NCBI RefSeq assembly: GCF_009857595.1
Contig: NZ_WWCU01000043.1
Location: 1-49,412 of the forward strand
Reading direction: 5' to 3'
DNA from: Pseudoduganella aquatica
GTDB taxonomy: Bacteria; Pseudomonadota; Gammaproteobacteria; Burkholderiales; Burkholderiaceae_D
Length of the DNA stretch: 49,412 nt
Positions within the stretch are counted from its first letter, which is position 1, and the number at the start of each line of letters is the position of its first letter. Made by a program: the position numbers and the translations under genes. The notes below the pieces were generated by a model. The model made no database searches. It saw only the letters and a list, made by a program, of their open reading frames with translations, and was not told where the DNA came from. Below are positions 25,777 through 33,833 of this stretch, piece after piece.

Positions 25777-28251
25777 TTAGAAACGGTACAGCAGCGATCC
25801 TTCCACCGCCCGGCCGAACAGCGGACGCGCATTGATCGGGCCGCTGTTGCCACTGCTCAGGCGCGAGTTGCCTTCCGTTAGCCCCAGCTCGTTGTTGACG
25901 TTGGTGGCGGCCAGCCGCAGCTCGATCTTGTCGCCCAGCGAGAACAGCGCGCCCAGGTCCAGCGTGCGGTAGGACGGCAGGTATTGCAGATTGGCCTGGT
26001 CGGCCCAGCGCTCGCCGATCTTGGTGTAGGTGCCATACAGCTTGACCGAGTTGTCCTCGCCCAGCGGAATCTTGTACGTCGGCGTGAAGCGGAACTGCAG
26101 CTTGGGCTGGCGCTGCACCGTCTTGCCTTCGGTGGCCGGATTGTCCTTGTATTCGGACTTCTGGTAGTCGCCCGTCAAGGTCAGCGTCAGGTTGCGCACC
26201 GGGCGTACCGATACTTCCCACTCCAGGCCGTTGCCCTTGGAGCCGCTGGTGGAATTCAGAATGCTGCCGTTGGACAGGATTTGCTGGAAGGCGATGCCGT
26301 CGAACTCGGTGTGGAAGGCGTTGATGTAAGCGCTGTACAGCTCGCCCACCGTCTTGAAGCCCACTTCCAGCTGCTTGATTTTCGGCGTCGGCAGGCCGCT
26401 GCGGTCGTCCACCGCCTTCTGGCTGCCTGCGTTGCGCAGGTCGTCGAAGGTGATGAAGGTGTGGCCGGTGTTGGCGCGCGCGAACACGCTGGCGTCCTTG
26501 CTCAGCTTGTAGTTGCCGCCGATGGTGAAGGAGCTGGCCGTGTCCTTGCGGCCCAGCGCGGTGTAGGCGCCGTTGGGCATCGAGGTGCCGTTGTTGTACA
26601 CGGTGAGCGGGTTGTTGTCGGTGTCGGCCGAGACCAGGTTGGAGACCGAGCCGTCGATCTTCTGCCGCTCGCGGCGCGCGCCGGCGTCGACCTTGATGCG
26701 CTCGTTCACCTTCCATTCATTGCTCACGTAGAAGGCGGTGTTGCTGCCGTCGTAGGACGCGTTCGGGGCGTAGAACACATTGCCGTCGGTGCCGTTGTTG
26801 GACACCACCACGCCGTTGTTGAGCTTGACGTTGATCAGGCTGGCGTTTGGCACGGCCGTCATCAGATGGCTGTTGCCCAGGTACCAGACGTCGTCCGAGG
26901 AGTAGCTGGCGAAATAGGCGCCCACGGTGACGGTGTTGCCCTGCATCCATTCGCGGCTGACGCGCAGCTCGTCCGTGAACGATTTCAGCTTTTTCTCCAC
27001 CGCCCACAGGCCGGCCTGCACCACCTGGGTGCTGTCCGACACCGCGCCGCCGCCGTTGGTGAAGGTGGCCGTGGCCGACGTGGCCGGACGTCCCGCCGCC
27101 GCCAGCGTGGCCGCGTTGCCGTTGGCCGAGGCGATGGCCGCCGCCTTGTAGGCGCCCATGGTGAGCGGATTGTTGCCGGTGAACATGGCGATGGTGTTCA
27201 TGTCCGCGTCGAAGCGGTTGAACTTGTTCGATACGGTCCAGCCGCTGAAGGTCTGGTCGAACTCGGCGCCGAAGACGTTGCCTTTCAGGCCGCGCCCGTC
27301 GCCCAGGTCGTAGGTCAGGGTCTTGCCGGGCGCCGCTTCCAGCGTGAAGCGGCGCATTTCGCCGCTCATCAAGGTGCCCTTGAGCGGGTCGAAGCCGGGG
27401 AAGGCGCTGATGCTGCGGCCTTCGTTGGCCGAGATCAGCGGCACGCCGGTGTAGAAGGCGTTCTTGTCGCTGGTGCTGCGGGTGTACAGCGTCAGTTCGC
27501 CCTGGTCCAGCTTGCGGGTCAGCGTGGCGGTGATCTGGTGGCCGTCGTCGGCCGGGAAGCCGGCGTCGCGCACGCCGTGCGCGGTGCGGTAGAAGCCGCC
27601 CACGCTGCCGTACCAGCCGTCGCCGATCTTGCCGCCGTAGTACAGGTCCACGCGGCGCAGTTCGCCGGTGCCGGCCGTGAAGCGGATGCTGCCTTCCGGC
27701 GTGTCCGTGCCCTTTTTCAGGATGAAGTTCATGGTCGCGCCCGGCTGGCCGCTGGAGAAGATGGTGCTCGGGCCGCCGCGCAGCACTTCCACGCGCTCGA
27801 TGGTGTCGTCCAGGCGGAAGGCGGACGAGCCCTCGAAGAAGGACAGCGTGGGCACCGGATAGATGGGGTTGCCCTGCATTTGCACCGAGACGAAGGGCGA
27901 ATCGGAGCCGGAGGGGAAGCCGCGCACTTCGATATTGGCGCCGGACTGGCCGCCGGTGGCTTCGGCGTACACGCCGGGCACCAGCTTCATCACGTCGGCG
28001 GTGCTGCTGGGCGAGGCCTGTTTCAGCTGTTCTTCGCTGGCGGTGGTGATGGAAAACGCCGAGTCGAGCTTGCGCACGCCGCGCGAGGCGGCCACGCCGG
28101 TCACCACCACTTGCTGCAGTTCGGCGGCCACGGAGTCCTTGGCCGGGGCGGCGGCGGGCGGTGTGGCGTCCTGCGCCTGTGCCGCCTGGTTCATCAGGGT
28201 CAGGACGGCCAGCGTCACTGACGACAACAGAAACTGTTTCGAGCTGTTCAT
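25777..28251 (-). CDS. TonB-dependent outer-membrane receptor, carbohydrate type
   Basis: 824 residues. Signal peptide MNSSKQFLLSSVTLAVLTLM...AQAQ, a TonB-box-like QQVVVTGVAAS, then the plug domain (STADVMKLVPGVYAEATGG, VEVLRGGPSTIFSSGQPGATMNF) and a 22-strand barrel ending in GSLLYRF with terminal Phe. It imports a bound substrate using the TonB/ExbBD system. Position next to GH65, beta-phosphoglucomutase, an MFS carrier and LacI regulators points to a di- or oligosaccharide of glucose rather than a siderophore, although siderophore-type receptors look alike. I chose ATG 28251 because it gives the signal peptide; the frame is open upstream to 28479. Promoter and operators lie at 28348-28398. 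Confidence 0.9.
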   Translation of the reverse strand: MNSSKQFLLSSVTLAVLTLMNQAAQAQDATPPAAAPAKDSVAAELQQVVVTGVAASRGVRKLDSAFSITTASEEQLKQASPSSTADVMKLVPGVYAEATGGQSGANIEVRGFPSGSDSPFVSVQMQGNPIYPVPTLSFFEGSSAFRLDDTIERVEVLRGGPSTIFSSGQPGATMNFILKKGTDTPEGSIRFTAGTGELRRVDLYYGGKIGDGWYGSVGGFYRTAHGVRDAGFPADDGHQITATLTRKLDQGELTLYTRSTSDKNAFYTGVPLISANEGRSISAFPGFDPLKGTLMSGEMRRFTLEAAPGKTLTYDLGDGRGLKGNVFGAEFDQTFSGWTVSNKFNRFDADMNTIAMFTGNNPLTMGAYKAAAIASANGNAATLAAAGRPATSATATFTNGGGAVSDSTQVVQAGLWAVEKKLKSFTDELRVSREWMQGNTVTVGAYFASYSSDDVWYLGNSHLMTAVPNASLINVKLNNGVVVSNNGTDGNVFYAPNASYDGSNTAFYVSNEWKVNERIKVDAGARRERQKIDGSVSNLVSADTDNNPLTVYNNGTSMPNGAYTALGRKDTASSFTIGGNYKLSKDASVFARANTGHTFITFDDLRNAGSQKAVDDRSGLPTPKIKQLEVGFKTVGELYSAYINAFHTEFDGIAFQQILSNGSILNSTSGSKGNGLEWEVSVRPVRNLTLTLTGDYQKSEYKDNPATEGKTVQRQPKLQFRFTPTYKIPLGEDNSVKLYGTYTKIGERWADQANLQYLPSYRTLDLGALFSLGDKIELRLAATNVNNELGLTEGNSRLSSGNSGPINARPLFGRAVEGSLLYRF

Positions 28252-28347
28252 ATGCTTCTCTTTCTTATCGAGGTAATCGTGCTGTCTCACGGACATGATG
28301 CCACTGTCCACACGCTTCGCAGAGGTCATTGCTGCGACAGTGTAGCC

Positions 28348-28398
28348 ATTAAATCCACAAATGATATCGATGTCAATAAAATTGTTATCGATGTCATT
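28348..28398 (-). promoter_or_regulatory. TonB-receptor promoter with two LacI-type operator-like sites
   Basis: Read on the minus strand, TTGACA (28371-28376) and TTTAAT (28348-28353) are 17 bp apart, a near-consensus sigma70 promoter. Two similar sites with an ATCGAT core occur at 28361-28377 and 28381-28398, sharing TATCGATGTCA, with centres 21 bp apart (two helical turns). One covers the -35 box and the other lies just upstream. LacI-family operators are palindromes with a central CG, so repression by the adjacent LacI protein is the likely purpose. Confidence 0.7.
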
Positions 28399-28422
28399 TG
28401 GTGTGTTGCGTGTCAAAAAATC

Positions 28423-28431
28423 TGTCATAAT
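28423..28431 (+). promoter_or_regulatory. Extended -10 promoter of the first LacI gene
   Basis: TGTCATAAT is a TGn extended -10 element (TG at 28423-28424, CATAAT at 28426-28431), 38 bp before ATG 28470. No strong -35 is visible, which an extended -10 does not need. It lies beside the operator pair, so autoregulation is possible. Confidence 0.45.
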
Positions 28432-28469
28432 GCGTCGCAAGTACTGAAAAGAAGACAAGAAAGTAATGC

Positions 28470-29447
28470 ATGCCTGCACCTAAGACCATGGAGGACCTGG
28501 CCAAGCTGGCGGGGGTATCGAAGATTACCGTGTCGCGTGCGCTGCGCGACAGCCCGCTGGTCACGCAGGAGACCCGCGACAAGGTGCGCCAGATTGCCAG
28601 CGAGCAGGGCTACCGCTTGAACGTGAGCGCGCGCAACCTGCGCATGCGCCGCAGCTATTCGGTGGCGGTGGTGGTGGAAATGACGCCCGTGAAGGGGCGG
28701 CCGATGTCGGACCCATATCCGCTGGAGCTGCTGGGCGGCATTACGCAGGAATTGACGACGGCCGGCTACAGCGTGGTGCTGACCTCCAAGCAGCTGTTGG
28801 ACACGGCGCCGGTGCAGGGCGCGGACGGCATGATATTGCTGGGCCAGGGCTCGCACGGCGAGGCGGTGCACGCGCTGCAGAAGACCGGCCTGCCGCTGGT
28901 GGTATGGGGCGCGCCGGAGCCGGGTGGCGACTATATCGTGGTCGGCTCGGACAACCGGGCCGGCGGCGTCAGCGCCGCGCAGCGTTTTATCGACCTGGGC
29001 CGCCGCAAGCTGGTGTTCCTGGGCGACGTGGACCACGCCGAGGTGCAGGAGCGCTGCGCCGGCTTTATCGACGCGCTGGGCGGGCAGGGCACGGTGCACA
29101 TCATGCGGCCCAAGGCCTTCACTTTCGAGGCCGGCTTTGACTGCATTTCCTCGCTGCTGAAGAAGAAGGGGCCGGTGTTCGACGGCGTGTTTGCCGCCAG
29201 CGACTCGCTGGCCATGGGCGCCATCCGGGCGCTGGCGGAAAAGAATATGCGGGTGCCGGAGTCGGTGTCCGTCATCGGCTACGACGACACGCCCAGCGCC
29301 GCCAGCTTCGTGCCGCCGCTGACCAGCGTGCACCAGTACCTGCGCGACGGCGGCGTGCTGCTGGCGAAAAAAATGCTGGGCCTGATCGAGTCCCAGCCTG
29401 TGCAGTCCGAAATGCTGCCGACCATGCTGATGGTGCGGCAGACTTAA
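28470..29447 (+). CDS. LacI-family regulator of the disaccharide locus
   Basis: 325 residues. N-terminal helix-turn-helix TMEDLAKLAGVSKITVSRAL with a hinge helix ending NVSARNLRMRR, then a periplasmic-binding-protein-like effector domain (VVGSDNRAGG, RKLVFLGD, GVFAASDSLAMGAIRAL, VIGYDDTPSAASFVPPLTSV). It probably represses the divergent TonB receptor and maybe the GH65 operon until a sugar is present. Gap to the receptor start is 218 bp and contains two candidate operators. A second LacI protein is encoded at 33834, so division of labour between them is open. Confidence 0.93.
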   Translation: MPAPKTMEDLAKLAGVSKITVSRALRDSPLVTQETRDKVRQIASEQGYRLNVSARNLRMRRSYSVAVVVEMTPVKGRPMSDPYPLELLGGITQELTTAGYSVVLTSKQLLDTAPVQGADGMILLGQGSHGEAVHALQKTGLPLVVWGAPEPGGDYIVVGSDNRAGGVSAAQRFIDLGRRKLVFLGDVDHAEVQERCAGFIDALGGQGTVHIMRPKAFTFEAGFDCISSLLKKKGPVFDGVFAASDSLAMGAIRALAEKNMRVPESVSVIGYDDTPSAASFVPPLTSVHQYLRDGGVLLAKKMLGLIESQPVQSEMLPTMLMVRQT

Positions 29448-29460
29448 GAGCAGTGATAAC

Positions 29461-29493
29461 CCGCCGGGGTCGGACCCCGGCGGGTCCGACCCC
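29461..29493. repeat. GGGGTC-core palindrome related to the REP-like elements
   Basis: CCGCCGGGGTC-G-GACCCCGGCGG (29461-29483) is a perfect 11+11 bp palindrome, and GGGTCCGACCCC (29482-29493) follows at once. The core matches the GGGGTCnGACCCC palindromes near 25081 and 25248, but the outer arms of those copies are missing. It sits just after the lacI stop codon. Confidence 0.65.
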
Positions 29494-29514
29494 AGCCTTA
29501 GCCGCTGGTTTTTT
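29492..29514 (+). terminator. Possible intrinsic terminator after lacI
   Basis: CCAGC (29492-29496) can pair with GCTGG (29504-29508) and is followed by six T residues (29509-29514). The stem is only 5 bp, but the stronger palindrome just upstream may help. If active, it separates lacI from the GH65 operon. Confidence 0.4.
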
Positions 29515-29527
29515 AAAAACCGAAATC

Positions 29528-29539
29528 CAAACCGGTTTG
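29528..29539. promoter_or_regulatory. CAAACCGGTTTG operator-like palindrome before GH65 gene
   Basis: A perfect 12-bp palindrome with a central CG, 22 bp before the GH65 start codon. LacI-family operators often have this form (AAACCGGTTT-like). It differs from the ATCGAT-core sites before the receptor, so the two LacI proteins of the locus may each use one type. Confidence 0.5.
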
Positions 29540-29561
29540 AATCATCGAAAGGACGAGTATC

Positions 29562-31889
29562 GTGCCCTCTAAACACACTTACCCGCTGGAACCGTGGTGC
29601 ATCCGCGAGACCGCCTTCGATACCGCGTCGCACTTCCTTGACGAAACCCTGTTTGCGCTGGGCAACGGCTATATCGGCCTGCGCGGCACGCACGAAGAGG
29701 GCTACACCGGGCCGGCCGGCACCTCGCTGGACGGCACTTACCTCAACGGCTTCTACGAATCGGAAGCCATCCACTATCCGGAAGCGGCATACGGCCTGGC
29801 CAAGACCAACCAGTTCATGCTGAACGTGCCCAACGCCAAGGGCATTGCGCTGTGGCTGGAGGACGAGCGCTTCGATCCGCTGCAAGGCACCCTCAACAGT
29901 TACGAACGCATGCTGGATTTCCGCACCGGCGTGCTGCGCCGCGTGCTGGAATGGACCTCGCCGCAGGGCCGCCGCGTGGCCATCGCCAGCCGCCGCCTGG
30001 TCAGCATGACGGACAAGCACTTGTTCGCCATCGAATACGAAGTGACGCCGCTGAACTTCTCCGGCAAGGTGGTGCTGGTGTCCAGCGTGGACGGCGCGGT
30101 GAAGAACCTGGAGGCGGGCGACGACCCGCGCGTGGGCTCGGCCATCAGCGGCCAGTCGCTGGCGCTGGTGGACGCCGAACAGGCGCCGCATTTCTCCGCG
30201 CTCACGCAGCGCACCGTCAACAGCGGCTTCCAGCTGGTGAGCGCGGTGCAGACCGAGATGCGCGGCGTGTTCGAGCTGGCGCAGCGCCGTGATGGCGCGG
30301 ATGGCCAGCGCCTGGAACAGGTCTACACCGTGGCCGCCATGCAGGGCGAAGCCATCCGCCTGAACAAATACGGCAGCTACCACAGCTCGCGCGACTATCC
30401 GGAAGCCGAGCTGCTGCCGCGCGCCAGGGCCACGCTGGCCGCCGCTGCGGACAAAGGCTTCCGCGCGCTGGCGCAAGAACAGGAGCACTACCTGGCCGAC
30501 TTCTGGCAGCACGCCGACGTGGAGATCAGCGGCGACGACGCGCTGCAGCAGGGCATGCGCTTCAACCAGTTTCACCTGCTGCAATCGGCGGGGCGCGACG
30601 GCAAGACCAATATCTCGGCCAAGGGCGTGACCGGCGAGGGCTACGAGGGCCACTATTTCTGGGACACGGAAATCTACATCTTCCCCTTCTTCCTGTACTC
30701 CAAGCCGGAGATCGCCAAGAGCCTGCTGGAGTACCGCTACGCCGGCCTGCCGCTGGCGCGCGAGCGGGCGCGCCAGATGTCGCACGCCAAAGGCGCGCTG
30801 TACCCGTGGCGCACCATCGCCGGCGTGGAATGCTCGGCCTACTATCCGGCGGGCACCGCGCAATATCACATCAATGCGGACATCGCCTACTCCATCAAGC
30901 TGTACATGGAAGCGACGCGTGACGAGGACTACCTGCTGCAGTACGGCGCCGAGATCGTGCTGGAGACGGCGCGCATCTGGATGGGCATAGGCGCCTACGA
31001 CCGCGCCGGCCGCTACTGCATCAACGAGGTGACGGGGCCGGACGAATACACGGCGCTGGTCAACAACAACTACTACACCAACGCCATGGCGCGCATGCAT
31101 CTGAATTTCGCCGCCTCCATCGCCGAGCGCCTGGCGCAGGAACAGCCGGAGGCGTTCGCGCGCATCGCCGCGCTGGTGCAGCTGGATGCGGACGAAGTAC
31201 CGCAATGGCGCCGCGCCGCCGCGCGGATGCTGCTGCCATATGACGAAGCGCTGCAGATCCACGCGCAGGACGACAGCTTCCTCGACAAGAAAGTATGGGA
31301 CTTCGCCGGCACGCCGAAGGAGCACTATCCGCTGCTGCTGAACTACCACCCGCTGGTGATCTACCGTCACCAGGTATGCAAGCAGGCCGACGTGGTGCTG
31401 GCCCTGCTGCTGCTGAGCGACGAGTTCAAGCCGGAAGACAAGCGGCGCGACTTCGACTACTACGAGAAGGTGACCACGCACGATTCTTCGCTGTCGTCCT
31501 GCATCTTCAGCATCATCGCGGCGGAAGTGGGCTACCAGGACAAGGCCTACGATTACTTCATGGAGACCGCGCGCCTGGACCTGGACGACACGCACGGCAA
31601 CACGCACTACGGCGTGCACACCGCCGCCATGGCCGGCACCTGGATGGGCGTGGCCTACGGCTTTGCCGGCATGCGCGTGGTGGACGGCGCGGTGCGTTTC
31701 GCCCCCACGCTGCCGAAGCAGTGGCGGCACTACCAGTTCAAGCTGCACCTGCAAGGCTGCCTGCTGCAGGTGCGCGTGGAGGCCGGCCGCACTGAGTACA
31801 CCCTGCTGCACGGGGATGCGCTGGCCTTCAGCCACCGCGGCCAGCCGGTGGCGCTCAGCGCCGGCGACTATGTAAAGGAACTCGCATGA
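29562..31889 (+). CDS. Glycoside hydrolase family 65 disaccharide phosphorylase
   Basis: 775 residues, normal for GH65. These enzymes split an alpha-linked glucose disaccharide with phosphate to glucose and beta-glucose-1-phosphate. N-terminal beta-sandwich (TLFALGNGYIGLRG), then the (alpha/alpha)6 barrel; the general acid is Glu495 in NEVTGPDEYT. Phosphate-site region HDSSLSSCIFSI is present. The acceptor loop reads YPWRTIAGVECSAYYPAGTA, followed by QYHINADIAY. This loop differs from what I recall of lactobacillal maltose phosphorylases (with a WE-type loop) and looks nearer to kojibiose/nigerose/trehalose-type enzymes, so the linkage is not settled. Start is GTG 29562 with AAGGA at 29549-29553. 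The stop overlaps pgmB. Confidence 0.92.
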   Translation: MPSKHTYPLEPWCIRETAFDTASHFLDETLFALGNGYIGLRGTHEEGYTGPAGTSLDGTYLNGFYESEAIHYPEAAYGLAKTNQFMLNVPNAKGIALWLEDERFDPLQGTLNSYERMLDFRTGVLRRVLEWTSPQGRRVAIASRRLVSMTDKHLFAIEYEVTPLNFSGKVVLVSSVDGAVKNLEAGDDPRVGSAISGQSLALVDAEQAPHFSALTQRTVNSGFQLVSAVQTEMRGVFELAQRRDGADGQRLEQVYTVAAMQGEAIRLNKYGSYHSSRDYPEAELLPRARATLAAAADKGFRALAQEQEHYLADFWQHADVEISGDDALQQGMRFNQFHLLQSAGRDGKTNISAKGVTGEGYEGHYFWDTEIYIFPFFLYSKPEIAKSLLEYRYAGLPLARERARQMSHAKGALYPWRTIAGVECSAYYPAGTAQYHINADIAYSIKLYMEATRDEDYLLQYGAEIVLETARIWMGIGAYDRAGRYCINEVTGPDEYTALVNNNYYTNAMARMHLNFAASIAERLAQEQPEAFARIAALVQLDADEVPQWRRAAARMLLPYDEALQIHAQDDSFLDKKVWDFAGTPKEHYPLLLNYHPLVIYRHQVCKQADVVLALLLLSDEFKPEDKRRDFDYYEKVTTHDSSLSSCIFSIIAAEVGYQDKAYDYFMETARLDLDDTHGNTHYGVHTAAMAGTWMGVAYGFAGMRVVDGAVRFAPTLPKQWRHYQFKLHLQGCLLQVRVEAGRTEYTLLHGDALAFSHRGQPVALSAGDYVKELA

Positions 31890-32524
31890 ACAAGTTCGAC
31901 GCAGTGATCTTCGACCTGGACGGCGTCATCACCGACACCGCGCGCTACCACTACCTGGCCTGGAAGCGCCTGGCCGAGACGCAGGGCGTGCCCTTCGACG
32001 AAGCCTTCAACGAGCACCTGAAAGGCATAGACCGCATGGGATCGCTGGACCTGATCCTGGCGTCGGCCGCGCGCAGCTACACGCAGGAGGAGAAGCTGGC
32101 GCTGGCCGACGAGAAGAACCGCCACTACGTGCAGCTGATTTCCACCATGTCCCCGGCCGACCTGCTGCCCGGCGCCGTGCCCGCGCTGGACGCCTGCCGC
32201 GCCGCCGGCCTGAAGATAGGCCTGGCCTCCGTGAGCAAGAACGCCTTTGCCGTGCTGGAGATGCTGGGCATTACCGGCAAGTTCGACTACGTGGTGGACG
32301 CGGCGAAGATCGCGAAAGGCAAGCCGGACCCGGAAATCTTCCTGAAGGCCGCGTCGGAACTGGGCGTGGCGCCGGAGCGCTGCCTGGGCGTGGAGGACGC
32401 GGTGGCCGGCGTGGCCTCCATCAAGGCGGCGGGCATGACGGCGCTGGGCGTGGGCGATCCGGCGGTGCTTACCCAGGCCGACCGCGTGATACCCGGCCTG
32501 GACCGCTTCAGCCTCGCCGTATAA
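31886..32524 (+). CDS. pgmB: Beta-phosphoglucomutase
   Basis: 212-residue HAD-superfamily mutase converting beta-glucose-1-phosphate to glucose-6-phosphate, the usual partner of GH65 phosphorylases. The nucleophile Asp10 and acid/base Asp12 are in VIFDLDGVITDTA; the cap domain carries LKGIDRMGSL (substrate-binding Arg), and LASVSKNA, GKPDPEIF and GVEDAVAGVASIKAAGM follow. ATG 31886 overlaps the GH65 stop (ATGA), so the two proteins are made together and channel phosphorolysis product to glycolysis. Confidence 0.96.
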   Translation: MNKFDAVIFDLDGVITDTARYHYLAWKRLAETQGVPFDEAFNEHLKGIDRMGSLDLILASAARSYTQEEKLALADEKNRHYVQLISTMSPADLLPGAVPALDACRAAGLKIGLASVSKNAFAVLEMLGITGKFDYVVDAAKIAKGKPDPEIFLKAASELGVAPERCLGVEDAVAGVASIKAAGMTALGVGDPAVLTQADRVIPGLDRFSLAV

Positions 32525-32554
32525 AACTACAATCATAAAAATGCCGGAGACAAC

Positions 32555-33823
32555 ATGAACAAGCAGCGCATCCTGTTCGCCCTGTTTTTGATTTACTTCG
32601 TTTTCGCCATCCTGCTCAACAGCGTGGGCACGGTGATCCTGCAGGTCATCGCCAACTACGGCGTGAGCAAGTCCGGCGCCAGCGTGCTGGAAGGCTTCAA
32701 GGACCTGCCCATCGCCATCGTGTCCTTCCTGGTGGCGTCCTTCCTGCCGCGCATCGGCTACAAGAAGGCCATGCTGGCCGGGCTGGCGCTGGTGACCCTG
32801 GCCTGCGTGGCCATGCCGCTGTCGCCCGCCTTCCTCACCACCAAGCTGCTGTTCCTGTGCGTGGGCGTGGCCTTTGCGCTGGTGAAGGTGTCGGTGTATT
32901 CCACGCTGGGCCTGATCGCGGCGGACCGCAAGCAGCACGCCAGCATCATGAACACGCTGGAGGGCTTCTTCATGGTGGGCGTGCTCAGTGCCTACTGGGT
33001 GTTCGGCTACTTCATCGACTCCGACAATCCGCAGTCGCAAAGCTGGCTGCAGGTCTACTGGGTGCTGGCCGCCTTGTGCGCCATGACCTTCGCGCTGGTG
33101 CTCACCACGGAGTTCGACGAAAGCACCGCCGCGCTGCCGGCCGAGCGCAGCCTGGCGCAGGACTTCGCCGCCATGCTCAAGCTGTTCTTCAAGCCGCTGG
33201 TGTGCGTGTTCGTCATCACCGCCTTCCTGTACGTGTTGATCGAGCAGAGCGTGGGCACCTGGCTGCCCACCTTCAACAACGAAATCCTCAAGCTGCCGGC
33301 CGCCATGAGCGTACAGGTGACCAGCATCTACGCGGCCTGCCTGGCGGTGGGGCGCTTGTCGGCGGGCGTGCTGATGCGGCGCCTGAACTGGTATCCGGTG
33401 ATGAACGCCTGCGTGCTGGGCATGGGCGCCATGGTGCTGCTGGCCCTGCCGCTCACGCACGACATTGCGCACAACCCCAACGTCAGCTGGTCCACCGCGC
33501 CGGTGGCGGCCTTCTTGTTCCCGCTGATCGGCCTGTTCATGGCGCCCATCTACCCCGGCATCAACTCCGTCATGCTCAGCTCCCTGCCCAAGAACCAGCA
33601 CTCGGCCATGACCGGCCTGCTGGTGATTTTTTCCGCGCTGGGCGGCACCACCGGCTCGCTGATCACCGGCTATGTGTTCGGCAATTTCAGCGGCCACTTT
33701 GCCTTCTATCTGACGCTGGCGCCCATCTCTATCATCTTGATTATGTTGTATTTTTTCAAAAAATCGGTGGATGCCGGGGCGGACGGCTATGACGGCTCGG
33801 CTATAATCAGCGGTCAGCATTGA
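32555..33823 (+). CDS. MFS sugar transporter
   Basis: 422 residues with about 12 hydrophobic segments and the major facilitator pattern (GYKKAMLAGLALVTL after TM2; LSAGVLMRRLNWYPV between TM8 and TM9). A long charged cytosolic loop lies between TM6 and TM7 (about 180-205). It starts 30 bp after pgmB with a GGAG site. Operon context makes it the inner-membrane carrier for the disaccharide that the TonB receptor brings into the periplasm. It shows no maltose-permease (ABC) partners, so uptake is probably proton-coupled. Its exact family within MFS is not certain. Confidence 0.88.
   Translation: MNKQRILFALFLIYFVFAILLNSVGTVILQVIANYGVSKSGASVLEGFKDLPIAIVSFLVASFLPRIGYKKAMLAGLALVTLACVAMPLSPAFLTTKLLFLCVGVAFALVKVSVYSTLGLIAADRKQHASIMNTLEGFFMVGVLSAYWVFGYFIDSDNPQSQSWLQVYWVLAALCAMTFALVLTTEFDESTAALPAERSLAQDFAAMLKLFFKPLVCVFVITAFLYVLIEQSVGTWLPTFNNEILKLPAAMSVQVTSIYAACLAVGRLSAGVLMRRLNWYPVMNACVLGMGAMVLLALPLTHDIAHNPNVSWSTAPVAAFLFPLIGLFMAPIYPGINSVMLSSLPKNQHSAMTGLLVIFSALGGTTGSLITGYVFGNFSGHFAFYLTLAPISIILIMLYFFKKSVDAGADGYDGSAIISGQH
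33802..33807 (+). promoter_or_regulatory. Possible internal promoter for second LacI gene
   Basis: A perfect TATAAT lies at the 3' end of the MFS gene, 26 bp before ATG 33834. The -35 position (GCGGAC) is poor. It could give the regulator its own low-level expression. Confidence 0.35.
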
Positions 33824-33833
33824 AGCTTCCGCC

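Noticed and set aside
28425..31835. Minus-strand frame of 1136 residues opposite lacI and GH65
   Set aside because: Same compositional signature of an antisense shadow, spanning two recognised genes and their gap.
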